64,000 nt of DNA from Undaria pinnatifida (lineage: Eukaryota; Sar; Phaeophyceae; Laminariales; Alariaceae), in the NCBI GenBank assembly GCA_012845835.1, contig JABAKD010000011.1, forward strand, positions 7,130,381-7,194,380. The letters run 5' to 3'. The position numbers and the translations under genes are program-made. The notes under the pieces were generated by a model that worked only from the letters and a program-made list of their open reading frames with translations, was not told the origin of the DNA and searched no databases. Below, one piece after another: positions 24,701-33,310 of this stretch (positions within the stretch are counted from its first letter, which is position 1; each line of letters starts with the position of its first letter).

Positions 24701-27558
24701 AGGAGGAGGAAGCGCAAGCTGAACAGGACGTGCAGAGGGTGGGAGACAGCGAGGATGAGCGGGACGACGGGCAAGGATATCACGACGAGCAGGAGGAGGA
24801 GGAAGAGGGGGAAGGGGAGGCTGAACAGGACGAAGAGAGGGTGGAAGACAGCGAGGAGGAGGAGGAGGAGGAAGAGGAGGAGGAGAGAAAGAGCAGCGCA
24901 GTGTCGCATTCTGTTTCCGATAGACCACGTCGCGATTCCAGAAGAATCCGCGATAGTAACGCGCACGTGGTGGTCTGGACCGATCTCGATCGAGGCTCTC
25001 GCGGGAACAGCGCTGAAAACAGCAGCGACAGCAATCATTTTCCGGTATCTCACGACTGTGACCAAAGCTCAGCTGACTTGGAAGATGTCGGATTCGTCGA
25101 CTGTGGCGGTAGCAACGTAGAGAGCAGCGGCTACACCCGCTCAGTACGCCACCCCGACGATTCGCACCCCGACGTCGCTGATTGTTCGACTTCAGGCCGG
25201 AGCAACAACACCCCGTCCTGCGTCCAGGCGGAGAACCAAGGTGTGGCTGGGCTAGCGGTAGCATGCGCAAACGATGCGGACGCCAATATCGACGCGGACT
25301 CCAATGCCGATGCCGGCCAAGCAGTGGGACCGGAACGCTTTTTCCGCAGTATTTCTGCACTTGGCATTGGCAGAGACGCAAAACGAATGGACGCTCCCGA
25401 AATCGGTTATCCAGTTGCTTCGGAGATTAAAGGACGCGAGGAATACTCCGGGGGTGGAAAAAAACGCGGGCAGGGCGAACGCGATGATGAAACGTCGGCA
25501 TCGGGGGAGGAGGGCGAGCAGAGTGAACGCGGTGAAGAGAAATCGGCATGGGGGCAGGAGGAGGCAGAACGCGGGGTTGAGAAGGTGACGTGTGAAGCGC
25601 GGGACGCGGTTGTTAATGAGGGTGGGTTACGGTTAGCTACAGCAGAGGGGAAGCGTCCCACCCGAGCAGGCTGCCCTGATGATGATGATGAAAAAGGAAA
25701 AGAAGTCCGCCCTCCGCTAGCGCGCAGTCCGGGCACTCGGGCCTTTGGGATGGAAGGTGGTGTCTGTCGCCCTCCGCCACTTGTAACCAAGGGGAACGGG
25801 TTCGAGCGTGTCCCGACCGGCGACATGCCTTCGGCGGATGCGTCTAGGCGACATGTGTACCTCTTTTCAGGAGGCGGCGGTCTTGACCCGACAGAGCATG
25901 AAGAAGGCACGGAAGGGAACACGTACGGGAGGGGGGGACGGGAAGCAAATGATTGCGATGACGATGACGAGAAGGACAGACACGGCGCGCTTTTGACGGG
26001 AGGCGGGTATTTTCTCATGCACGGCAGGTTCGGCAAGCCACAGATGCGGTTCGTTTGGGTGTCGAGCGACCTCGGCACCATCATGTGGAGGTGAGGAAGG
26101 GACACGCGTACGGTAGGGATACTTGGCGTTTTTTTTTGCTAAACCAAATCTAACTGAGGAGGGACCCAATATTATGATATATGATCATTGTGAATATGGT
26201 TATGATAATTATGATTATGATGATTACGATCGTGATCATTGTGATTATTACGATTATGATTAATATGACTATGCTTATGGTTATTATGATTATTGTGATT
26301 ATTATTACGATTATGATTATTACGATTATGATTATGACTATTATTATCACGTTTACTATGATTATGATTAATATAATTATGATTAATATGATTATGATTA
26401 ATATGATTATGATTAATATGATTATGATCAATCTGATTATGATTAATATGATTATGATTATTATGGTTAATATGATGACTATTATGGTTTTGATTATTAT
26501 GGTTATGACGAATATGATTTTGATTATTAATTTATTATTATCATGATCACTTTGAATATGATTATTATGATTGTACTTGCCATCCAGCAATGCGAAGCAT
26601 GCGAGTCAGCGTTGTTCACTCGTAAAACATTCCCATGAAAAGAGCAGAAGAAAACTAAGGGGACCCATAAAACGAAGGAAATCCTATGCACGAACTCTTC
26701 TACCTCTCTTCTGTACTTACTTTCGGCTTAGTAAACCGCTCTAACCCACCTGCTGCCCATACTACGCATTTATCACTGGGACACCGTTCACGTTGTACAA
26801 CTTTTTTTTTTGATACCTTGGCAGCCATCATGTGGAGGAGGTGAGGAAGAGGGAGCGTTATTTCGCGATCAACATCCGCACAAACAATAAGTTGGGTAAC
26901 GTTGGCGATCCTCGGTACATCGGTACGTTAAACACGACCACCGTTAATTTTTTTTTTTTATGGGTTTCCCTTGGTTTTCGTTCTACTTTCTTTAAGATTG
27001 ATCGATCGTTAAAGCTCATCACGCTGCACATTTTCGTCGGGGCAAAAAAAAAAATTGCAGATGGGACACCGTGTTCCCCGGTACACGAAACGCATGTCGT
27101 TACTTAAACCAAAACACATCTAATGGTGCCAGAGCCATCTTGTTGAACCGGCTTCAATTGTACGACGTAGGCGTACAGCAAGGTAGTCTTTCCCTGCGAC
27201 CGTATCGCTTTCCGTATCGTAAGCGCCCAATGGTCCGATTTAGATGGCATACTGAACAACGGTAGAAACGGTCATTCGGCGAGACGTCTCGTTCTCTTGA
27301 TCTCCGTGGGTGTTTTGATAGGTCCACAACGTAGTCCCACGGCAAAGCTACCGCGCAGTTTTTATGATTGATCGATGCTGAAAGTCACGCTGCACGTTTG
27401 TCGGATGGTGCAAGCGGCATAATAATGCAAACAACAACAAAAACAACAACAACAGCGACACCACCACCAACAACAACAGCAGCAGCAACCAAAACAACAA
27501 CAGCAACAACAACAGCAACAGCAACAACAACAACAACAACAACAACAACAGCAACAGC

Positions 27559-27610
<52 letters not shown>

Positions 27611-30600
27611 TCAACAGCAATAATGCCCTCCCTCTTGCCGTTTGTGCGTGCGCGCCGTTTCCTACAATTCACACCATGTACGGACAAACCCAAAACCTAC
27701 CCAACAAAATTGCACGGAAGGTGTTGTGGCCGCAGCAACGTGAAAGGATCAGCGACGACGGCGTCTTTCGACGCCGTACAGCTACGCTTCGGCAAGGCCA
27801 AAAACAAACCCGCCACGACAGTCCCCACCGCCAGGGTGACGGGCAATGTGACGAAGCAGATCGTTTTCACAGGCGTCGCCGGCAAGCGTGGGCTGGTGCT
27901 TGAAATTGACACTGGAAACATGGAGCCCGATGTGGAGCAGGCACAGCTTGACCGATGGATCGAGGTCAGTCACGAAGAAGCGGAATGGGGTAGGGGGGAG
28001 GTGAAGGGCGGGAGGGGGCACGGGGGGGTGAGATGGGTGGGAGGAGGCAAGAAGAGTTGTACTCAGTTTGTGCAAGGCCGTAGTCGAATGACCATAGACC
28101 CTCGCATCCCTACTATGCTGGGACGGAGCACGTCGGGTTTTCACCAACCAGGCAGACATTGCTTGCACCAAGTGCGAAGCGCCGTGAGATGTTCGGCGAG
28201 TCGCATGACGGGTGAACTGCGTCCTTCCAAGAACCGATCGTAAGACGGACTTCGGCACCTTTTGCCTACTTTCTTGCTTATGGATGACAGCGCCAATGAG
28301 TTATTTTGTTTTCTGGCCACTTAGAGACAGCAATGGGTATTACTATGTAACTGCCTCGTGGGCGACTTACGATATTCACACTACGTGATGCGATCATTTC
28401 CTTTGTGCGGAGGTAGGGTTCTCCACCCCGGACAATATGATCTACGTAACTCGATAACCATCATGGTGACCGCCAAAAGCAAACAAAATCGGTACCCTGG
28501 TTGTCTAGCTCACACAGTGATTGGCATGTTTTGCAGCGTCGTTGCCAACCAACGCCAACCCCAATACACACATAATGTTATATAGCGACGGGGGGGTAGG
28601 TGGGGCGGGGAGGGCGGGAGGGGTGGGAGGGAGCAGGGGGGGCGAGAGGGGACAGGGGAGGGCGAGAGGGGGCAGGGGGGGGCGAGAGGGGCGGCAAGCG
28701 GCAAGGGGGTGGGGGGGGGTGATAGGGGTGAGGGGGGGATATAGGGTAATCGTGAGATCCAGAAGGTTAATTTTTCTCCACGTATTTGGTGCTCGTGACC
28801 CCTTTGTCGTGCGTTGTAGGAGGCTTCTCCAATGACGCCAGCGTGTGACTGAAGCTCGAGAAGATCGAAAGATGCGTGCACGGTAGAGGTGGCGTGTGAT
28901 CGAAAGCCGACGTATTTCTGCCTGACGGGGCTCCTCAAGTAGACCACCAAACAACTACCCGTCATCGTTGGATTACCCTGTCTGTGTGCGTAGCAAGCAT
29001 GCTCATCGGGTTCTTTCACAAGCTTCTTCCCAGCGAGCATACTCGAAGCGAATTATGTCGCGCGCGGGGGGTCGCTCGCCACTCACGCGTATCCACAGCG
29101 CCAGTCAGCAATGGGCGATGGTATTAGGTTTTGAATGTTGTTCCTGCTGCGATTATAGCGTTTCTCGGGCAAGGAAACTTGATAAAACCCCTCGAAACTG
29201 CCCAACGCTCACCCTTCTTCACATCACTCATGTACTTGTTTTTCGATCCCGCCTCATAAAATCGTATTTCTTACAGGCTTTCAGGTACGCCGTCAACCTC
29301 GCGAACTCCGACGTGAACACGTTGATGTTACAACCGCAAAAAAGGCGTTTGATATCCACCGGACAGGCGGGGTCCTTACGGCTTTCGTCGCGGAACAACA
29401 GCAACTGCAGTAACCCATGGGAATCGACCCCAAGACGAGCCTCGACAACCACGCCCCCCGCTACAGAGCCCAAAGGCGGCGCGCTATCTCGATGGCTGCC
29501 GATTTTATCGCCACCGGCATCGCCCCGCCCAGCGACCACCGATGGTGCAAGCTTCCGCAAAAGCGGCGACGGTGGCGTAAGCGGCGGCGGGAGAAGAGAC
29601 GGAGGAGGGGATAGAAGAAGGAAAAGCTCGGCCCTTGCCGGAATTGGCGCAAAACTTTCCGCCTTTGTAAGGCCCCCAGCGATCGACACCAGCAACATTT
29701 TCGGAAGCTTGGGCCCTTTAAGCCCGTCGCCCAGGCCGAAACAATCTGTCGCGGTTCCTCCGCCTCTTGGTGATTGCTGTGGAGAGCGTTATGGTGGTGG
29801 TAATCGTGGCAGTAGCATGGATCGATCTAGGCAAATACTTTCCAAGGATCGTGCCGTTGGGGCGGCGGCGGTTGTCATGGGTATGGGGAACCGGACCCCC
29901 ACCGGTTTCAGCTCTAGCCCGTGCGCTCACGGAAGAGTACCGGCAGTGTCACCGTCCGACAGCCGTGGTGGTGGCGGCGACAGTCGGAAGGAGCGGATGC
30001 TTCCGTACCGCCAGCCGGTCGCTTACCCCACTACGACGACCACCACCGCGGACCCCGGAGAAGCGCGTGGAATATCGAGCCCTCGAGCTCGCGGCGGATT
30101 CACCAGACGGGGTAGCGGGAGCGGCGAGATTGGCATCGGCTTTTACGGTAGTTCGGATGTAGCACGGTGGGCGAGTGGTAAGCCTTTTGTCGACGTAAGG
30201 CGCCGCAACGGTGCTGGTCGAGGCGCAGGGGGTCGGAAATCCTTGGGTGGTCCTCGATGGGGGGCCGGTAAGAATGTCAACACCCGTTGGAATGCTGGTG
30301 CGGTTGTATCGCAGCGCGGCGGCGGTCCTGCTCATACCGGTCATCATGTGCCCAGAGCTTTAGCTTCGGAAAAAACCGTCTCCCATAATGGGGGCTTATC
30401 CGTACCACCAGCTCACGGCAACAGCAACCGCGAAAGATTCAGCGGTGGCAAGCTTGGTGGGTATGACTCGAGTCCCGCAGGCGCTGGACTCCGAGGCATG
30501 ATCGCTGTCAACGATTCCACCGCCACCGTTACCGGCAATGCTGCAGCTGCTGGTGCCTTTTCTAACGCTGGTGGATCTACTACCACCGCCGAAACAGCAA

Positions 30601-31073
30601 GAAGTAAGCCACTTAAGCCGCGCGATCCATCGAGTAGACGCGGTTTGACGCGGGCGACGGCTCGACGCTTATCGACTCTCGAGGCAACGAGACCAGACGT
30701 TGGTGGAGGAACAGCAGCAGAAAGCGAACATTGCATCAGTAGCGGAACCGATTCAAGTGACGACGAGCAGTCTATTCGCAACCGCGGTAGTGGCCGCGGC
30801 AACGGAAATGGCACGTCCACGACCGGCTCGACGGGGGTCAAAGGAGGCACTCCCACCATCGGCTCGCTGGGAGTGAAAGCAGGACGCCGCCCTTCTTCTA
30901 GAAAGAATCTGCGCATGCCTGAGCAGCAGCTCGACTCCTGGATGTCGGCCGCACCGGAGGCGACCAGGGAGGAGTTTTCTGCGTCGACAGCGGTTTCCGC
31001 TGCAAAACGGATGTCGCTGGAGGCGCGGGACGCTCGTTTCAACGCTGGGTCTAACGTTCCATCTCGTTCTTAG
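11285..31073 (+). CDS. KIF6-like kinesin-9 with C-terminal PH domain, 14 exons
   Basis: Microtubule motor of the kinesin-9 family, whose known members act in cilia and flagella; brown algal swimming cells are flagellate. Exons: 11285-11425, 12261-12368, 13538-13753, 14836-15001, 15511-15781, 16340-16388 (or from 16238), 17119-17279, 18086-18203, 18979-19062, 20575-20697, 22415-22495, 23740-26090, 27736-27964 and 29277-31073. Joined in phase they give about 1,960 residues. The motor begins at residue 8 (VQTFARIRPS) and shows P-loop GQTNSGKT, switch I NRASSRSH, switch II DLAGYER, then INLSLQSLEK and ETVASCRFAQSCRKV. The last two resemble KIF6. Coiled coil, an acidic linker, a split PH domain and a disordered tail follow. 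Exons 8-11 have less certain borders. The Tyr in DLAGYER, where most kinesins have Ser, is unusual. Confidence 0.85.
14270..14515. repeat. GCTGGCAATCGCC minisatellite in kinesin intron 3
   Basis: A degenerate tandem array whose unit, roughly 30-35 bp, contains CTTTCGCTGGCAATCGCCTTTT. About seven units are recognisable. It abuts the decayed exon-4 copy. Confidence 0.7.
14525..14605 (+). pseudogene. decayed duplicate of kinesin exon 4 inside intron 3
   Basis: About 70 bp align with the start of real exon 4 (14836 onward), from CGCGCGTCCTA to CTGTTGGGCGTTTCCAACCG. The copy carries an in-frame stop and several substitutions, and its splice acceptor is lost (GGGTGG in place of GGATAG). It is a dead local duplication of host exon sequence. 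Confidence 0.85.
15810..15880 (+). repeat. donor-proximal intron repeat (family R), copy 2
   Basis: Begins about 30 bp after the exon 5 donor. It reads GGGGCGTAGTCGTTAGGATC then ATAGACCCTCGCACGCCCGC and aligns with the other three copies. It lies sense to the kinesin gene. Confidence 0.65.
16340..18203 (+). CDS. kinesin-9 motor end and neck, exons 6-8
   Basis: Exon 6 (16340-16388) encodes ERAGNHINLSLQSLEK. An alternative in-phase acceptor at 16238 would add 34 residues. Exon 7 (17119-17279) encodes MITTLQTPGAHVAYRESALT, then SVLRRSLGGRC and SSDAEDLAETVASC. It was found by splice site and family order, since stops flank it closely. Exon 8 (18086-18203) starts in phase 2 to give RFAQSCRKV, then the neck coiled coil EVRLLRREAADLRASL. 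The spacing INLSL-LEK-AYRES-LGG-CRFAQ is that of KIF6-type kinesin-9. Exon 8 appears to end at a non-canonical GCGAGT donor. Confidence 0.75.
18979..22495 (+). CDS. kinesin-9 stalk, exons 9-11 (tentative)
   Basis: Three short phase-0 exons: 18979-19062 (AKDDLLRVLAGEIRDKDDDL and on), 20575-20697 (ending RAACAVLAQALVDGSDEAKE, donor GAG|GTGGGT) and 22415-22495 (GAEVHQLLSATLSENAELQ, donor CAG|GTAGGT). They are predicted helical, charged and coiled-coil-like. Right-hand borders are fairly clear from donors; left-hand borders are best guesses. Short extra exons may be missing. Confidence 0.5.
19098..19268. mobile_element. degenerate TA-type MITE, related to 46,112-46,292
   Basis: The left end AGTGGTCCCCCTATAGTGCC and a right end reading ACCGGCACCATAGGGAGG form diverged inverted repeats. 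Internal words GTGCCGGTT repeat as in the better copy at 46.1 kb. It lies in kinesin intron 9. A third one-sided fragment lies at about 22,725-22,762. Confidence 0.6.
19828..19875 (+). repeat. short dispersed repeat with CCCATGGCCTAT-like core
   Basis: A core resembling CGANGAACAATCCCATGGCC followed by TATNNATAGGCATA occurs here and at about 22,612. Related longer copies lie at 21,365-21,485 and 33,190-33,310. Confidence 0.5.
20255..20400 (+). repeat. two tandem decayed copies of the kinesin exon 10 start
   Basis: Two near-identical copies of about 62 bp (AAAATACGGTAAAAGAAAAG, then CGCACGCCTTCCACACAATG) lie head to tail. They match the left part of exon 10 at 20,567-20,630, where the same order of words ends ACCCACGGAGAAGGAC. 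The copies lack the rest of the exon. Confidence 0.8.
21090..21292. repeat. 20-bp tandem repeat, unit like TTTTACGGTAAAGGTGCACC
   Basis: About ten units of roughly 20 bp. The frame on the opposite strand encodes a KRCTFTV-type periodic peptide and is an artefact. It lies in kinesin intron 10. Confidence 0.85.
21365..21485 (+). repeat. dispersed repeat, shared with 33,190-33,310
   Basis: Both copies run AAACTNAAAGTGCA, a GGCCTNGGT core, an A-run, GAACAA, ATGGC and TTTTGGGTT in the same order and orientation. Confidence 0.6.
22005..22145. repeat. (GGA)n / (GAG)n microsatellite
   Basis: An almost pure purine tract of about 140 bp in kinesin intron 10. All long frames through it (poly-Glu, poly-Arg, poly-Leu, poly-Pro) are repeat artefacts. 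Confidence 0.9.
22762..23034 (+). mobile_element. tRNA-derived SINE, copy 1
   Basis: Head with A-box-like TGGCGTATCAGG and B-box-like GAGTTCGAGCC, then CCCCCCGAGTGCAT, a T-run, and a body with CGACGAAAATTCGACGAGC, GGACCCTATGC, GGGGGGGAGAAG and GGCTTGTTCAGAAG. The body aligns over its full length with the reverse complement of 45,158-45,437. No poly(A) tail or target duplication was identified. It lies in kinesin intron 11, sense to the gene. Confidence 0.8.
23740..26090 (+). CDS. kinesin-9 exon 12: coiled coil, FDRTTETW repeats, acidic linker, PH start
   Basis: A single 2.35 kb exon of 784 codons, after an acceptor GAGCAG and ending in phase 2 at ATGTGGAG|GTGAGG. It starts with helix (AKLKRMQDQVQAFENLQRE). 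At about residues 85-175 it has four copies of a DFDRTTETW-like motif. Long acidic stretches and Ser/Asp-rich disorder follow. Near the end FLMHGRFGKPQMRFVWVSS is the first half of a PH domain. The size and composition differ sharply from the compact motor exons, as expected for a disordered linker. Confidence 0.8.
26155..26565. repeat. ATT/ATG-rich microsatellite
   Basis: About 400 bp of interrupted (TTATGA)n and (GATTAT)n in kinesin intron 12. It encodes only Ile/Met artefacts. Confidence 0.9.
26808..26855 (+). pseudogene. decayed copy of the kinesin exon 12 3' end and donor
   Basis: The words ATCATGTGGAG and GGTGAGGAAG follow an upstream CTTGGCAGCC. They align with the true exon end at 26,070-26,100 (CTCGGCACCATCATGTGGAG|GTGAGGAAG). 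A three-base insertion has been added before the donor-like site. It sits 720 bp into the intron. Confidence 0.7.
27000..27060 (+). repeat. local duplicate, pairs with 27,362-27,415
   Basis: GATTGATCGATCGTTAAAGC, then CACGCTGCACATTTTCGTCGG here, and GATTGATCGATGCTGAAAG, then TCACGCTGCACGTTTGTCGG at 27.4 kb, show a direct duplication within kinesin intron 12. Confidence 0.7.
27425..27625. repeat. (CAA)n / (CAG)n microsatellite
   Basis: About 200 bp of nearly pure CAA with scattered CAG and ACC units in kinesin intron 12. Confidence 0.9.
27736..27964 (+). CDS. kinesin-9 exon 13: second part of the PH domain
   Basis: The acceptor GCCGCAG gives phase 2, so exon 12 W and the split codon join as IMWS|NVKGSATTASFD. 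The peptide continues with strands VRLRFG-like VQLRFGKAK, KQIVFTG and RGLVLEIDTG, and ends QLDRWIE at donor GAG|GTCAGT. This is the pattern of a PH domain ending in its C-terminal helix with the invariant Trp. PH domains bind phosphoinositides or proteins; which applies here is unknown. Confidence 0.8.
28066..28176 (+). repeat. donor-proximal intron repeat (family R), copy 3
   Basis: The longest copy: GCAAGGCCGTAGTCGAATGA, ATAGACCCTCGCATCCCTAC, GGACGGAGCACGTCGGGTTT, then TCACCAACCAGGCAGACATT and GCACCAAG. It starts about 100 bp after the exon 13 donor, following a G-rich stretch, and is sense to the kinesin gene. It aligns end to end with copy 4 at 41.4-41.5 kb. Confidence 0.8.
28590..28745. 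repeat. G-rich tract (GGGGGGCGAGAGG units)
   Basis: About 150 bp with many runs of three to nine G on the plus strand in the last kinesin intron. It is a candidate G-quadruplex-forming sequence, inferred from composition only. Confidence 0.75.
29277..31073 (+). CDS. kinesin-9 last exon: PH helix and disordered tail (598 residues)
   Basis: The acceptor TTCTTACAG joins in phase 0 to give DRWIE|AFRYAVNLANSD, completing the PH domain helix. The remaining 570 residues are Gly/Ser/Arg-rich and basic, with many RRxS-like sites (GRDSRPS-type), and predicted disordered. The exon ends NAGSNVPSRS then TAG at 31071-31073. Its last 60 bp and the following untranslated sequence are duplicated at about 31,790-32,190. 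Confidence 0.8.
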   Translation, partial: AFRYAVNLANSDVNTLMLQPQKRRLISTGQAGSLRLSSRNNSNCSNPWESTPRRASTTTPPATEPKGGALSRWLPILSPPASPRPATTDGASFRKSGDGGVSGGGRRDGGGDRRRKSSALAGIGAKLSAFVRPPAIDTSNIFGSLGPLSPSPRPKQSVAVPPPLGDCCGERYGGGNRGSSMDRSRQILSKDRAVGAAAVVMGMGNRTPTGFSSSPCAHGRVPAVSPSDSRGGGGDSRKERMLPYRQPVAYPTTTTTTADPGEARGISSPRARGGFTRRGSGSGEIGIGFYGSSDVARWASGKPFVDVRRRNGAGRGAGGRKSLGGPRWGAGKNVNTRWNAGAVVSQRGGGPAHTGHHVPRALASEKTVSHNGGLSVPPAHGNSNRERFSGGKLGGYDSSPAGAGLRGMIAVNDSTATVTGNAAAAGAFSNAGGSTTTAETARSKPLKPRDPSSRRGLTRATARRLSTLEATRPDVGGGTAAESEHCISSGTDSSDDEQSIRNRGSGRGNGNGTSTTGSTGVKGGTPTIGSLGVKAGRRPSSRKNLRMPEQQLDSWMSAAPEATREEFSASTAVSAAKRMSLEARDARFNAGSNVPSRS

Positions 31074-31460
31074 GTCCTCGGCGCTCGGCGGAATTGGCGA
31101 CTGGTCCCCTGGAGTGGCGATAGTGGCCAATGCATGGCGGTGCAGCCATGGTGTGTGAAGACACCACTCTGTCCGGAAATATCAGGACCGTTTGGGTATA
31201 AATATGAGATCCAGGAGTATAAGGATCATTTGAGCATTAACATGAGTATTAAAAGGCCCTTGTATTTATGGGCAGAGCGGTAGATGTAAGCGCTTGTTGG
31301 TGGATAGAGTACTCGAGCTCTCGTTGTCTGTTTCTGTATTGTGGCGATAGGACTGCCGCGACCATGCAGGCCGACTTGTGGGTGTGTCTCCTCGTGTGTA
31401 AATTATGTTGTGCCTGCCTTCATCAGGGTTACCCCATTGTATTCCCTTGGGCAACCACTT
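31074..31460 (+). other. probable kinesin 3' untranslated region
   Basis: No further exon is evident. The sequence GGTGCAGCCATGGTGTG and the downstream word GGTTACCCCATTGTATTCCC recur in the second copy at 31.8-32.2 kb. The true polyadenylation site cannot be fixed from sequence. Confidence 0.4.
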
Positions 31461-31784
31461 TTTTTGTTTGCCCTCTAATACGCTTTCGAACTGTTACCCG
31501 TGCGACCTTGTTGGAGTGCCAATACTATGTGTTCATCAAGCACCTTCCGTTGATTTTTGGGCAGTATTTTGGAATGGAAAAAAGCGCGGCTGTGCTGCTA
31601 AGTCGGGTATCAAACTATAGATGAGCAGCTGGTCATACCTCGGTAAACCTGGCTGTATAGTGGTGTTATATGGCTAAGTTCGGGTGGGAAAAAGATTGAC
31701 CTTATATCACTCACCGGCGCAGCGGGCTAATACCTTGACAAATGGCGTCGTCGGCATGGAACAGCAGTGCACGCAGCGAATAGT

Positions 31785-32190
31785 CTCTGCTTTTCCGACG
31801 TCGCTGTGGGCGCGAGGCGTTCGTTTCAACGTGTGTTTCAACATCCCTTCTCGCTCGTACGGTAGCCCACGGGCGTTCGCTAGTATTGGCTGATTGGTGG
31901 TTGGACCCCCTCGAGGGCATGGTTGTTGTGCAGCCGTGGTGTGGAGATAGCTAACAAGTGCTTGTTGGGGAAAGGAATAGCCGCGCTCTTGGGGGTTGTT
32001 TCTGTATGGCGAGTGGACTGCCGCGGCAACATGTATGGGTTGGCTTTGGGTTGTGTTGTGTGTACAATATATTTTGCGTGTTGGGGCAATTTTGGGTGCG
32101 TTTTATGTAAACTACCTTGTATGTGTTAGGCACCTTCACCAAGGTTACCCCACACTTTCCTTGGGAAAATACGTGGGACCTGGTACTTTT
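31785..32190 (+). pseudogene. decayed tandem duplicate of the kinesin 3' end and 3' flank
   Basis: It aligns with about 31,010-31,460. Matching words in order are GTCGCTGTGGGCGCGAGGC (copy) against GTCGCTGGAGGCGCGGGAC, TCGTTTCAACG, GTGCAGCCGTGGTGTG, GTGCTTGTTGG and GGTTACCCC. The offset is about 700-770 bp. The coding remnant is too short and diverged to be functional. Confidence 0.75.
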
Positions 32191-33189
32191 TTCGCCGTCT
32201 ACACTTTCGAGCTTATATATACACCTGTCAGGCCTTGGCCCAGTGCAACACTGCGGTCGAGTGGGTAGCTTCAATTGACTTGGATACCGCCTTTTTTGTT
32301 GTAGTGCAGCGCGAATGAATGGCGTTGATCTGCTTCCCCTCGGTGCTCATATTTAAGTTTGCGCATTGTTTAAAAAAAGAAGTGTCGCATGTTACCACTG
32401 TGTGCTTTGACCAAATCGGTCGATTGTTTTGCAAGCTCCGAGATGCTTTAGTCGCGCGTGTTCTACAGCCTTGTCTTGTAAAGAATAGAGGGGCCGGTGC
32501 CCCCCCCGGTCAATCCCAGGGCAAACACGACAACTCCCAAGCAAGGGTTTACTCTTCTTTGGTTCTGCTTTTCTTCGGAATACAATTTTTGAAGCCAGCA
32601 ATCTTTTTAAAGCACCATTATTGAACCACCCTTTCGTAGGAGCACGGATGGGATGAGCTCTTTACAGTAAATCACCGCAAATCAAAAGCAACTGCCACTG
32701 CTACTGCTACTGCTATTACTACTGTTATTGTCGACCACAACTGCTACTGCTACTGCTGCTGCTACTACTACTGCTGAGTCGTTCTGAGATAGTCCCCCCA
32801 ACTTTTTTTTAACGAATTCGCCGGTTTCAAAACCAGCTCCCGGCCGTACCGCCTGAAATACGGTGCCCCTTCCCACCCCGACGTCATCGTTCGATAGCCC
32901 TTTGCAAACAAGAACATATATGGAGGCTTGTTCTTTTAACAGAACCCTTCCTCGTGTCGATCAGCCATGAAACGTTCGTTAAAGAAAATCGCTGGTTTTG
33001 GGGGGGGGGCTATCGTAGAATCAGTCTGCTGTTGTCGATCACAGAACGCATGCTACCATGGACGCGCACCGTTTTTTTCTGGGGCTCCTAACCTGTTAAG
33101 GAGTTGTACAAGTGAAAAAAATTCGTCCAACTCACGGCTGACGTCCTTGAAATATTTTTCATGAAGTATACCCCTCCGAGGCAAAAGAA

Positions 33190-33310
33190 ATATTTTGACC
33201 AAACTCAAAGTGCAACCCGACGAACAAACCCGTGGCCTCGGTATAAAAAACAATCAGTCTTGTTTTTGGCAGAACAAGAATGGCATCATGCCGACGGTTT
33301 TGGGTTTACA
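33190..33310 (+). repeat. dispersed repeat, second copy of 21,365-21,485
   Basis: Same order of words as the copy in kinesin intron 10, with a GACGAACAAACCCGTGGCCT core. Confidence 0.6.

Noticed and set aside
26155-26565. Long Ile/Met-rich frames resembling membrane proteins
   Set aside because: Produced by the ATT/ATG microsatellite.
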